Assembly (NCBI GenBank): GCA_964500775.1
Contig: CAZCQG010000027.1
Location: 1 to 28,362 of the forward strand
Direction of reading: 5' to 3'
Length of the DNA stretch: 28,362 bases
From: CAZCQG01 sp964500775
Lineage (GTDB): Bacteria > Campylobacterota > Campylobacteria > Campylobacterales > CAZCQG01
The notes under the pieces were generated by a model. That model saw only the letters and a list, made by a program, of their open reading frames with translations. It ran no database searches and was not told where the DNA came from. The position numbers and the translations under genes were made by a program. Shown here one piece after another: positions 7,566-14,619 of the stretch (position 1 is its first letter; each line of letters opens with the position of its first letter).

Positions 7566-9491
7566 ATGATTAAATTTGATATGTCAAAATACAAAGAGTC
7601 TTTCAAGGCAGAAGCCTCGGACCTATTTGGCAACATCGAAGAATTATTGCTTTCCGTGGAGAAAGATGAATCTATCAACTCCGAGCAGATACAAGAACTC
7701 TTCAGAGCGGTACATACGCTTAAAGGCGGCGGCTCTTCCGTAGGATATACTTATTTCTCGAAATTCGTACATGAATTTGAAACCTTGCTTGACAAGATGC
7801 GAAGCGGAGAAATACTTTTTGAGCCGGCTATGTCTACTCTTTTTATCGAATATTACGACAAATCCAAAGAACTTTTTACCCTCGAAGTAGACGAAAAGAT
7901 AAATAAAGATGTATATCAAGGGGTATCTCAAGAACTTATCTATCAAATCCGCAGCCTAATGGAGGAAAAACTCCAACCCGACAAACAACGACAAAATGCG
8001 ACGGAAAACTTCGGTTTTTTTGATGAAAAGTATAAAAACGTAAAAACACTCTTCAGAAAAAAAGAGATAAGCGTATCAGAAAAGCAATCTCTGAATTTTG
8101 GCTTTTTTGATGAAAACGAATCAAAACAAAAAAATATGAATTTCGGTTTTTTCGATAAACGCTTCAGTGATAAAAACCATACTACGGATAAAGCGAAAGA
8201 GGATATTTCGCATACGCAAGTCGAACCGCAAGAACAAAAAGCCGCCACACACAAGGAAAAAGCACCGAAAGAAGAGGTCATAAGAAGTCGTGAGCTTAAC
8301 TCCTCTACGATTCGAGTGGATCTTTCAAAAATCGACGTACTGGTCAATAATATAGGTGAACTTGTAATCGGTATGTCGATGCTATCCCAGTTCGCTAGCA
8401 GTATCGCCGATACCAAAATCAAAAGCGGACTATTTGAACGAATAGAGCTTATAGAGAGACACATTAGGGAATTACAAGAATCGGTAATGAGCACGAGAAT
8501 GGTTCCGATGGAAAATATCTACTCAAAATTTCCGAAACAAATACGCGATGTAAGTAAAAAATTAAACAAGGAGATAGACCTCAAAACCTACGGTGACAGC
8601 GTTGAAATAGATAAGGCTATGATAGAAGGGCTAAGCGATCCACTGATGCATATCATCAGAAACGCCTGCGACCACGGGCTAGAAACTCCCCAAGAACGCG
8701 AAAAAAAAGGAAAAAATAGATCAGGAACAATCATACTCGGTGCCGAACAAGCAAACGGTCAAATAATCGTGACCATAAGCGATGACGGAGGCGGTATCGA
8801 CGGTGATAAAGTCGTGAAAAAAGCACTAGAAAAAGGAATCGTAACCCAAGAGAAGATAGAGCAGATGACGCACCAAGAAAAAATCGAAATGATCTTTGAG
8901 GCGGGTCTTAGTACCGCAGCCGCGGTTACGGATATTTCCGGCAGGGGTGTGGGTATGGATGTCGTCAAAGAAAACATCTCCAAGTTGGGCGGAATCGTTA
9001 AAATTGAAAGCAAAAAAGACGAGGGTACGAAATTTATAATTTCACTTCCGCTAACTTTGGCGATACTAGAGGGGCTGAATATCTCGGTCGGTAAAGAAAT
9101 ATACATACTGCCGTTATCAAGCATCGTCGAATCACTCCAGCCCGAAGCGCATATGCTTCGCCCCTCAAACAACGGAAAAGACGAGATTCTTGTTTTAAGG
9201 GACGAAGCACTACCTATCATACGACTTCACGAAGTCTTTGACATCGAACCGCAATACGACGCTTTAACCAAAGGGATGCTTATCATAGTGAGGCTCGGAA
9301 CGGGAAAGATAGCACTATTTGTAGATATGTTCTTGACACAACAGCAAGTAGTGATAAAAGCTATTGAAAAAAATTTCAGACAAGTTGAAGGGATAGGCGG
9401 AGGTACGGTTCGAGGCGATGGTTCTATCGGGCTGATAATAGACATAGCAGGAATATATAACATCTACAAACGAAAGAGGAAAGCTGCGTGA
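7566..9491 (+). CDS. cheA: CheA chemotaxis histidine kinase with NFGFFD linker repeats
   Basis: The 641-residue kinase has P1 HPt at about 1-115 with phospho-His50 (VHTLKGGG), a linker at about 125-245, P3 dimerisation at about 245-310, P4 ATPase at about 310-500 (MHIIRNACDHG N-box with the DHGLETP turn, ISDDGGGID, SGRGVGMDVV), and a P5 CheW-like domain at about 505-640. A canonical CheY-binding P2 domain is not recognisable. Instead the linker has three copies of NFGFFD(E/K) at residues 148-153, 177-182 and 192-197. The copies are likely short docking motifs, perhaps for CheY or CheB, but that is inference. The start is ATG 7566 after CGGAAG. The next gene overlaps by four bases. Confidence 0.96.
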   Translation: MIKFDMSKYKESFKAEASDLFGNIEELLLSVEKDESINSEQIQELFRAVHTLKGGGSSVGYTYFSKFVHEFETLLDKMRSGEILFEPAMSTLFIEYYDKSKELFTLEVDEKINKDVYQGVSQELIYQIRSLMEEKLQPDKQRQNATENFGFFDEKYKNVKTLFRKKEISVSEKQSLNFGFFDENESKQKNMNFGFFDKRFSDKNHTTDKAKEDISHTQVEPQEQKAATHKEKAPKEEVIRSRELNSSTIRVDLSKIDVLVNNIGELVIGMSMLSQFASSIADTKIKSGLFERIELIERHIRELQESVMSTRMVPMENIYSKFPKQIRDVSKKLNKEIDLKTYGDSVEIDKAMIEGLSDPLMHIIRNACDHGLETPQEREKKGKNRSGTIILGAEQANGQIIVTISDDGGGIDGDKVVKKALEKGIVTQEKIEQMTHQEKIEMIFEAGLSTAAAVTDISGRGVGMDVVKENISKLGGIVKIESKKDEGTKFIISLPLTLAILEGLNISVGKEIYILPLSSIVESLQPEAHMLRPSNNGKDEILVLRDEALPIIRLHEVFDIEPQYDALTKGMLIIVRLGTGKIALFVDMFLTQQQVVIKAIEKNFRQVEGIGGGTVRGDGSIGLIIDIAGIYNIYKRKRKAA

Positions 9492-9937
9492 GCCAAATCA
9501 GCTATATCACCTTTGAACTCGGCGGGCAACGATACGGAATAGAGCTCTCTAAAATAAGGGAGATACTCACCTACACGACGTTCACGAAAATCCCCGATAC
9601 GAAAGAATGGGTCGTGGGAATCATAGATTCTAGGGAACAAGCAATGCCTATCGTCGATCTCCGTATTAGATTTAATATCGATAAAAATCCGGTCTATTGC
9701 GATAAAACGGTGATCGTAGCGACTAAATTTTCCGACGGCAATCTGCTTGGATTTATCGTAGATGAGATAAAGGATATTGAAAACATTGAAAAAGATGCTA
9801 TTTTGGAACCCCTCAACCTGCACAGTGTCGTCCCTGCGCAATACCTTGAGGGTTACATCAAAAGCGCTAAAGGGATGATTATTCTACTCAACAATGAAAA
9901 AATCGTCGATAGAACGGAGATCGAGTGGAACTCATAG
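9488..9937 (+). CDS. cheW: CheW adaptor, first copy
   Basis: A 149-residue CheW domain begins at a GTG that overlaps the cheA stop (GTGA). It shows the CheW core: YGIELSKIREILTY, GIIDSREQAMPIVDLR and GFIVDEI. The receptor/kinase coupling loop, usually N-L-R-G, is D-S-R-E here: the critical Arg (R49, equivalent to E. coli R62) is kept but the Gly is lost. It links the receptor to CheA P5. Following a second cheW by overlap suggests the array uses two non-identical adaptors. Confidence 0.92.
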   Translation: MSQISYITFELGGQRYGIELSKIREILTYTTFTKIPDTKEWVVGIIDSREQAMPIVDLRIRFNIDKNPVYCDKTVIVATKFSDGNLLGFIVDEIKDIENIEKDAILEPLNLHSVVPAQYLEGYIKSAKGMIILLNNEKIVDRTEIEWNS

Positions 9938-10356
9938 TTTTTAACCTGCAAAACTATCAATACGGAGTAGACGCCACGAAAGTACGGGAGATTCTAACGT
10001 ATATCTCTCCGACGCGCCTCCCCAATACGAAAAAATGGATCAGCGGAGTGATAAATATACGGGGGGATGTGACTCCCGTGATCGACCTTAGGATTCGGTT
10101 TGAAACTACGGATACGCCGAAGTATGATGAAAATATTCCTATAATCGCCGTCAAAACCGATGACGGCAGGATGGTGGGGATGGTCGCCGACGGAATAGAT
10201 ACGTTGGTGGAAATAAAGAGCGGCGATATTATCGATATGCCTTCTAACGATCTCTCCATCGGAAATAAATTCATCAAAGGAATCTTTCTTGCGGGAGAAA
10301 AAAATATCGCACTAATCGATACCGATTTACTATTGTCAAGGACGGAATTGGAATAA
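9925..10356 (+). CDS. cheW: CheW adaptor, second copy
   Basis: This 143-residue CheW domain starts at GTG 9925 inside the end of the first cheW (13-bp overlap), with CGGAGA upstream. Motifs are YGVDATKVREILTY and the canonical coupling loop GVINIRGDVTPVIDLR with R46. Compared with the first copy it is the more typical CheW. The pair plainly arose by duplication: both contain KVREILTY/KIREILTY and DLRIRF. The stop overlaps the start of the next gene (TAATG), so translation is coupled into the diguanylate cyclase. Confidence 0.93.
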   Translation: MELIVFNLQNYQYGVDATKVREILTYISPTRLPNTKKWISGVINIRGDVTPVIDLRIRFETTDTPKYDENIPIIAVKTDDGRMVGMVADGIDTLVEIKSGDIIDMPSNDLSIGNKFIKGIFLAGEKNIALIDTDLLLSRTELE

Positions 10357-11612
10357 TGGAAAAAGTTTTAGTCGTAGAAGATAGCGAGGCTCTATTAACG
10401 TTTGAAATCGAAATGATCCAAGAGCGACTTCATCTCGAAGTAATCACGGCAATGTCGTACAAAGAGGCGCAAGAAGCTATCGCGGAACATAAAGACGAAA
10501 TATTCGTCGCACTCGTTGATTTAGTGCTTCCCGATGCGCAATACGGCGAAATTATAGATTTAGTTTTAGAAAACCTTATCCCCACCATAGTCTTCACCGG
10601 TGAATATAACCGTGATTTGAGGGAGTTTATCCTGCAAAAAAGAGTTGTTGACTATATCCTCAAAAACAATCTCAACAATTTTCAGTATGCCCTAAGACTC
10701 ATTCGACGCATCTATGAGAATAGAAATATGAAAGCTATTATCGTCGATGATTCGGAATTTATGCGAATGAAAAGCAGATATAGCCTAAGTCGCCTCGAAA
10801 TAGAGTGTTTAGAGGCAAAAAACGGCTACGAAGCGCTCGACCTCCTTGATAAGAACAAAGATATAAGACTTATGCTCATTGATTTCAATATGAAAGAGAT
10901 GGACGGAACGGAATTAACCGATGAGATTCGTAAAAAATACGGCAACGACGAGCTTTGTATCGTAGGCTACTCTTCAAACAAAGACCCGCAAATATGTATC
11001 GAGTTTCTCAAAAAAGGGGCAAACGATTTTCTTCCTCAGTCATTCTCCGAAGAGGAATTCACTCTAAGAATCGTAAACAACCTCGAAATGCTAGACCTGC
11101 TAAAAAATGCGAGGGACAACGCTATTAGAGACTTTTTATCAAAACTGTATAACAGACGCTATTTCTACGATGTCGGATATAAGCTTTTCGATAACGCAAA
11201 ACGTGGCAATATCACCCTCTACTGCGCTATGATAGATATTGATCATTTTAAAAAAATAAACGACACCTACGGTCACCACATAGGAGATAAGGCTATCGTA
11301 CACATAGCAAGTCTCATCAATAGCTCTTTTAGAGAGGGGGACATAGTAGCAAGAGTGGGCGGCGAGGAGTTTTGCGTCTTAGTTATAAACTGCAACAAAG
11401 ATTTCGTAATCTCTATGTTTGAGAAATTGCGAGAAAAAATAGAACTTAGTCACCTATATATCGACTACAAAGAGAAGCATATCCACGTCCCGATCACCGT
11501 ATCGACAGGGGTAGCTTTGACTCTGGAGAGCAACTTTGATGATTTCGTCAAGATGGCCGACGACAAGCTATACGCGGCTAAACAAGAGGGAAGAAACAAA
11601 GTAGTTTTTTAA
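10356..11612 (+). CDS. REC-REC-GGDEF diguanylate cyclase (PleD-like)
   Basis: The 418-residue protein has an N-terminal receiver (about 1-118: E8/D9, D55, K103), a second receiver (about 125-245: D131/D132, D176) and a GGDEF domain (about 255-418). The cyclase has KLYNRRYF, the metal/substrate region DIDHFKKINDTYGHHIGD and the catalytic GGEEF at 335-339, with an RxxD inhibitory site (R326-D329) five residues before it. It should make c-di-GMP from two GTP and be feedback inhibited. In the second receiver the conserved Lys before PF is replaced (FLPQSF, Q228), so that domain may signal abnormally or serve dimerisation. Joined to cheW by TAATG, it is probably phosphorylated by CheA, making c-di-GMP a second chemotaxis output. 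Confidence 0.93.
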   Translation: MEKVLVVEDSEALLTFEIEMIQERLHLEVITAMSYKEAQEAIAEHKDEIFVALVDLVLPDAQYGEIIDLVLENLIPTIVFTGEYNRDLREFILQKRVVDYILKNNLNNFQYALRLIRRIYENRNMKAIIVDDSEFMRMKSRYSLSRLEIECLEAKNGYEALDLLDKNKDIRLMLIDFNMKEMDGTELTDEIRKKYGNDELCIVGYSSNKDPQICIEFLKKGANDFLPQSFSEEEFTLRIVNNLEMLDLLKNARDNAIRDFLSKLYNRRYFYDVGYKLFDNAKRGNITLYCAMIDIDHFKKINDTYGHHIGDKAIVHIASLINSSFREGDIVARVGGEEFCVLVINCNKDFVISMFEKLREKIELSHLYIDYKEKHIHVPITVSTGVALTLESNFDDFVKMADDKLYAAKQEGRNKVVF

Positions 11613-11617
11613 TTTCA

Positions 11618-11648
11618 ATCGGGCGGTCGTATATTGCACCACCCCGAT
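11618..11648 (+). terminator. Stem-loop at the end of the chemotaxis unit
   Basis: ATCGGG pairs with CCCGAT and GGT with ACC across a small internal loop, six bases after the GGDEF gene stop. No T-tract follows on either strand, so this may be a processing or stability hairpin rather than an intrinsic terminator. Confidence 0.3.
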
Positions 11649-11661
11649 AGTCTCGCTATGT

Positions 11662-11787
11662 TTAAATCGAATCGTGCTTCACCAAACTAAACATAACAAT
11701 GCCGCCGATGGTAATACCGTAAAATAAAAGAAGTATCGACAAGTCTCTCTTATATTGTTTTATTTTGCTACTAAATATTCGCCTCAT
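11662..11787 (-). CDS. Small single-span membrane peptide, 41 residues
   Basis: An ATG at 11787 opens 41 codons ending in TAA at 11662. The peptide has a strongly basic first 13 residues (MRRIFSSKIKQYKRD) and then one hydrophobic helix (about residues 16-36, containing LLLFYGITIGG), ending in a short polar tail. That is the layout of a small inner-membrane protein with its N-terminus inside. An AAAGGG ribosome-site candidate lies six bases upstream. It sits 60 bp downstream of hsp20 on the same strand and could be cotranscribed. No family is recognised. The positive-then-hydrophobic pattern argues for real coding, but the evidence is modest. Confidence 0.5.
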   Translation of the reverse strand: MRRIFSSKIKQYKRDLSILLLFYGITIGGIVMFSLVKHDSI

Positions 11788-11846
11788 ATTCGCCCTTTGC
11801 GCTCTTTTGGGCAGAGGAGAAAGCTCCCCTCCCGATTATTGTTTTC

Positions 11847-12266
11847 CTAGGCGACGGAGATTTTTTTCGCTTCTTTCGGGGCTACCTTTGGGATTGTTAC
11901 CATCAGTACGCCATCTTCGTATTTTGCGGCTATTTCGTCCGTATTTGCGTTATCGGGCAAAGTGAAGCTCCTTTGAAACTTGCCGAAATAACTCTCTAGC
12001 TTGTAATAGTCGTCTTCTTTTATCTCTGCTTTGTGTTTTCGCTCACCCGATACGGTCATTACGTTTTCGTGAATATCTATATGTATGTCCTCTTTGGGAA
12101 CTCCGGGCAAATCCACCTCCACGCTGTATGCGCCGTCCTCTTCTCTTGTATTGACGCTCGGTGCAAAACTGCTGATATTATTTCGTTCTCCTCCGTTGCC
12201 CAAAGCAAACAACTTCCTCTCTAAATCCCTTAGTTCTCTAAAGGGATCGTAACGTGTGATTGTCAT
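11847..12266 (-). CDS. Hsp20/alpha-crystallin family small heat-shock protein
   Basis: The 139-residue start at 12266 is chosen because AAGGAGG lies seven bases upstream. The frame stays open 34 codons further, but that extension crosses the promoter. The protein begins MTITRYDPFRELRDLERKLF, the typical N-terminus of bacterial Hsp20, followed by the alpha-crystallin domain (about 40-135: VDLPGVPKEDIHIDI, GERKHK, FTLPDNANTDEIAAKYEDGVLMVTIPK). It is an ATP-independent holdase that oligomerises and binds unfolding proteins. The usual C-terminal I-x-I/V anchor is only loosely present (KKISVA). It has its own promoter, with repeated octamers across the -10/+1 region and a CIRCE-like palindrome upstream. 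Confidence 0.93.
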   Translation of the reverse strand: MTITRYDPFRELRDLERKLFALGNGGERNNISSFAPSVNTREEDGAYSVEVDLPGVPKEDIHIDIHENVMTVSGERKHKAEIKEDDYYKLESYFGKFQRSFTLPDNANTDEIAAKYEDGVLMVTIPKVAPKEAKKISVA

Positions 12267-12294
12267 AGTATCCTCCTTATGAATTAAGTATTTG

Positions 12295-12352
12295 AGTTTA
12301 GTGTAAATTGCATCACTTACAATAACTAAACTTGATAGTATTGTACTAAACT
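12295..12352 (-). promoter_or_regulatory. Repeated octamer AGTTTAGT over the hsp20 start region (candidate operator)
   Basis: ACTAAACT occurs at 12325-12332 and 12345-12352, exactly 20 bp apart, and its inverse AGTTTAGT at 12295-12302, 30 bp from the nearer copy. On the gene's strand the first copy abuts the -10 hexamer, the second covers about +1 to +8, and the third lies near +31. Spacing of whole helical turns suggests one protein binding several sites on one DNA face, as a repressor would. It does not match the HAIR box (CTTGAGT-N7-ACTCAAG) of HspR well. The regulator is unknown. Confidence 0.5.
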
Positions 12353-12368
12353 TTTTATACGATGTCAA
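12340..12368 (-). promoter_or_regulatory. hsp20 sigma-70 promoter TTGACA-N17-TACAAT
   Basis: On the minus strand a consensus -35 TTGACA (12363-12368) lies 17 bp from TACAAT (12340-12345). Transcription should begin near 12333, leaving a leader of about 66 bases before the hsp20 ATG. A full -35 is unusual in this phylum and suggests a strong, repressed promoter. Confidence 0.7.
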
Positions 12369-12374
12369 TATTTT

Positions 12375-12401
12375 CTAGCAATTAGAAACTATAGTTGCTA
12401 A
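12375..12401. promoter_or_regulatory. Degenerate CIRCE-like palindrome (HrcA-type site?)
   Basis: CTAGCAATT-N9-AGTTGCTAA has the 9-9-9 geometry of CIRCE (TTAGCACTC-N9-GAGTGCTAA). It keeps the outer TAGCA/TGCTA arms while the inner bases differ. It lies just upstream of the hsp20 -35 and directly after the STAS gene stop. HrcA binding is possible but the match is partial. Confidence 0.35.
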
Positions 12402-12707
12402 TTATTCATTCGAATATGCTGCTTTAATTTTAAATTCATCGACTAGCATAAGGTCTTCGAGGAGCTCATAGAGCCTCCTATCGTGTACTATCACTGAGAG
12501 TTTTATCTCATCCTTGTTTTTGAGCTTTTGAAATAATCCAATGACCGCGCTTGGCATCGCGAAAGAATCTATTATGTCTATCTCTAGTTTTTCGTCGCTT
12601 TTTATCTTCATCTTTACTATTGCTTTATGTATCATCTCAAAATCATCTATGCTTTTTATGACCCCCTCTATCTTGAGGTATCCGGGCGAACTATCGACTT
12701 GTATCAT
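12402..12707 (-). CDS. STAS-domain protein (anti-sigma-factor-antagonist-like)
   Basis: The 101-residue single STAS domain has alternating strand and helix segments and the phosphorylation loop IDSFAMPSAVIGLF. Ser53 aligns with the phosphorylated Ser of SpoIIAA-type antagonists (D-S-S-G-L), although the flanking residues are divergent. Its start lies 17 bp inside the end of the REC-PP2C-HATPase gene. Such fused phosphatase/kinase proteins act on the adjacent STAS partner: the HATPase domain phosphorylates the Ser and the PP2C domain removes it, as in Pseudomonas HsbR-HsbA and Vibrio SypE-SypA. The free STAS protein then binds a downstream target, possibly an anti-sigma factor or a diguanylate cyclase. 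Confidence 0.8.
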   Translation of the reverse strand: MIQVDSSPGYLKIEGVIKSIDDFEMIHKAIVKMKIKSDEKLEIDIIDSFAMPSAVIGLFQKLKNKDEIKLSVIVHDRRLYELLEDLMLVDEFKIKAAYSNE

Positions 12708-14418
12708 TTTTCCCCCTCGGTACTAGTTTGTGTATATGTGCTATCTTGCCTCCGTCTTCATAGTAGCAAGCACTTGCGAGACTTTTGACGACTTTGATTC
12801 CCCGACCGTGAAATTTAAACGTGGGTTGTATGTATGAGCGGATTTTTGCGAGATCAAAGCCTATTCCTTGATCTTTTACCGTCGCCTCTACCCGTATATT
12901 ATCTTCTAAAATACTAATTTTAAAGATCACCTTTATCTCGCTATTTCCGTGTTCTCGCTCTAGCTCTTTTAGGGTCTCGAAATATTTTCCTTCTCCCAAT
13001 AGTTTTTGTTTGCCGATTTTATTTACGCCGAGATTCCCGTGTTCGTAGGAATTCATCGCGACCTCATACACCGCATCCTCGAAATCGGCTATCAAATCCC
13101 GCTTATCCGTATATTTCGCGATAAACGCTTCGGCATAGAGTCGGATGTTGTTTATCTCTTCCGAAGAGCTTTTGAAACTTAACTCCATAATATCCGTAGT
13201 CCTACTCCGCTCTTCCCTAAACCATCCTATGATAGCGATGTCGTCTTCAGGCTCATCGATTCGATCAAGATGGAGATTCTGTAGTTCGCGCAATGAATGG
13301 GATTTTTTGAAATCTTCCCCGAGGTATTTTCCGTATATTTCATTTCCGCCTACGGTAGCTTCATTTAAACCGTCGGTATAAAAAAGCATCCGAGAGAAAT
13401 TACGCGTACTGATGTCATCACTCGTAAAATTGGTCGTGTACCCCATTAGCGGCGGATTGTTGTTTTTTATCTTTACCACTTTTCCTTTTGTAGTCACCGC
13501 CAAAGCACTCGGCATACCGAACGAAATATATTTTAGCCGCTCTTGCTCGGGATGGAACAACGCAAACAAAATAGAAACGGTCTCATCTTCCAAAAGCTCT
13601 TGTTTTATAAAAGCAATATAGTCCCTGATAAGTTCGGATAAAAAGAAATATCCCCGATTCTTAGTCTGAATCGTATGGTGGTTGATAAAAGTAGTAGTGA
13701 GTATCGACGTGATAGATGCGGATAGCCCTTTGCCCATAGCGTCCACCACGAAAAAGAGGATCGAACCGTCACTTAGCCTCCTTGTCGAATAGCAATCTCC
13801 GCTCAACACCTCTAGCGGTCTATAGTACACATCATAGTACCACCGCATCTTCGGGAATTCCTCTTCTTTGACCACGACGGTTTGCATATAGCAGTCGTCT
13901 TTTATGAGATTTTCCTCTTTTTTAAACGCCCTTGTTTGTTCGACCATGTGGTGATCGTTGCTTCTTTTGAGAAGCTGTAGCTCATTTTCGCTTTTCGTCA
14001 TTTTACTTTCCTGTTTTACCACGAGTTCATAGTTGGAGCGTATCGCCCAAAAGAGATGTCTAATGTTGAGCGGCTTTAAAAGCATAGAACCTACGCCTTG
14101 TTTTGTGAAAAAACTCAAAAGGTTCGAATCGAGCTCCGAGACGGTCGCTATAATCGGGAGGTTTCCGTGGAGTTTTCTTAGAATCTTTACGATATTGCGT
14201 AGCTCTTTTACACCTAAAGAATCATCGACGATTACCATCTGCGGGGTCTCTTCGCTAAAGATATGGAGTGCTTGCTCTATTCCGTTTGCCTCTAGGACTT
14301 TGCAAAAATAACGCCCGAGTTTTTTTAGGTGTTTTTCTATTTTTTCAGGCTCACCGAGAACGACAAGCACTTTACTATAAGCCGCTAGCTCAAAAAGCTC
14401 TTTTTTACTTAAGGGCAT
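12691..14418 (-). CDS. REC-PP2C(SpoIIE)-HATPase partner-switching regulator (HsbR/SypE-like)
   Basis: This 575-residue cytoplasmic protein has a receiver at about 15-128 (phospho-acceptor D65, K115; the N-terminal acidic pair is weak, VLGEPE). A linker coiled coil follows, then a SpoIIE-type PP2C phosphatase at about 190-400 (SGDCYS D208, VVDAMGKG D226, YTDG D349, EDDIAI D392/D393). An anti-sigma-kinase-type HATPase lies at about 415-565 (EVAMNSYEHG N456, VKDQGIGFD, GRGIKVV). All metal-binding aspartates of PP2C are present. Kinase and phosphatase in one chain, switched by receiver phosphorylation, set the phosphorylation of the STAS protein encoded in overlap. HsbR of Pseudomonas has the same order and is fed by an HPt protein. 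No dedicated kinase adjoins this gene. Confidence 0.88.
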   Translation of the reverse strand: MPLSKKELFELAAYSKVLVVLGEPEKIEKHLKKLGRYFCKVLEANGIEQALHIFSEETPQMVIVDDSLGVKELRNIVKILRKLHGNLPIIATVSELDSNLLSFFTKQGVGSMLLKPLNIRHLFWAIRSNYELVVKQESKMTKSENELQLLKRSNDHHMVEQTRAFKKEENLIKDDCYMQTVVVKEEEFPKMRWYYDVYYRPLEVLSGDCYSTRRLSDGSILFFVVDAMGKGLSASITSILTTTFINHHTIQTKNRGYFFLSELIRDYIAFIKQELLEDETVSILFALFHPEQERLKYISFGMPSALAVTTKGKVVKIKNNNPPLMGYTTNFTSDDISTRNFSRMLFYTDGLNEATVGGNEIYGKYLGEDFKKSHSLRELQNLHLDRIDEPEDDIAIIGWFREERSRTTDIMELSFKSSSEEINNIRLYAEAFIAKYTDKRDLIADFEDAVYEVAMNSYEHGNLGVNKIGKQKLLGEGKYFETLKELEREHGNSEIKVIFKISILEDNIRVEATVKDQGIGFDLAKIRSYIQPTFKFHGRGIKVVKSLASACYYEDGGKIAHIHKLVPRGKNDTSR

Positions 14419-14475
14419 AAATGCTTCTTTGTGTAGTATTTTTTGTAATGAAAGCGATATGAGATTGTAAAGAAG

Positions 14476-14503
14476 AGTATAATACTCATAGGTGACGTTG
14501 CAA
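14476..14503 (-). promoter_or_regulatory. Promoter TTGCAA-N16-TATACT before the REC-PP2C gene
   Basis: On the minus strand TTGCAA (14498-14503) and TATACT (14476-14481) are 16 bp apart, placing the start near 14469, about 50 bases before the ATG. The -10 lies in a small palindrome (GAGTA-TAA-TACTC, 14475-14487) that could be an operator. The rest of the 200-bp divergent spacer is AT-rich with no other clear signal. Confidence 0.45.
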
Positions 14504-14619
14504 TTACTTTTTCAAGTTTATTTCTTAAGTAATTTTTAAAAAAGATAACTTTTAAGCATATTTTATTAGAATAGATAAGAAAAAATATCACAATATATTT
14601 ATTCTCGGGGGGTGGTTTT

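Noticed and set aside
8006..8158. DNA-level tandem repeat in cheA
   Set aside because: The three motifs use different codons and irregular spacing, so the repetition is at protein level, not a DNA repeat or CRISPR.
11806..11835. Intrinsic terminator after hsp20
   Set aside because: The GC-rich arms pair only with several mismatches and no T-run follows on the hsp20 strand.
12267..12368. N-terminal extension of Hsp20 to 12368
   Set aside because: The extension would cover the -10 to -35 promoter and leader, and AAGGAGG sits just before the internal ATG at 12266, which begins the usual Hsp20 sequence.
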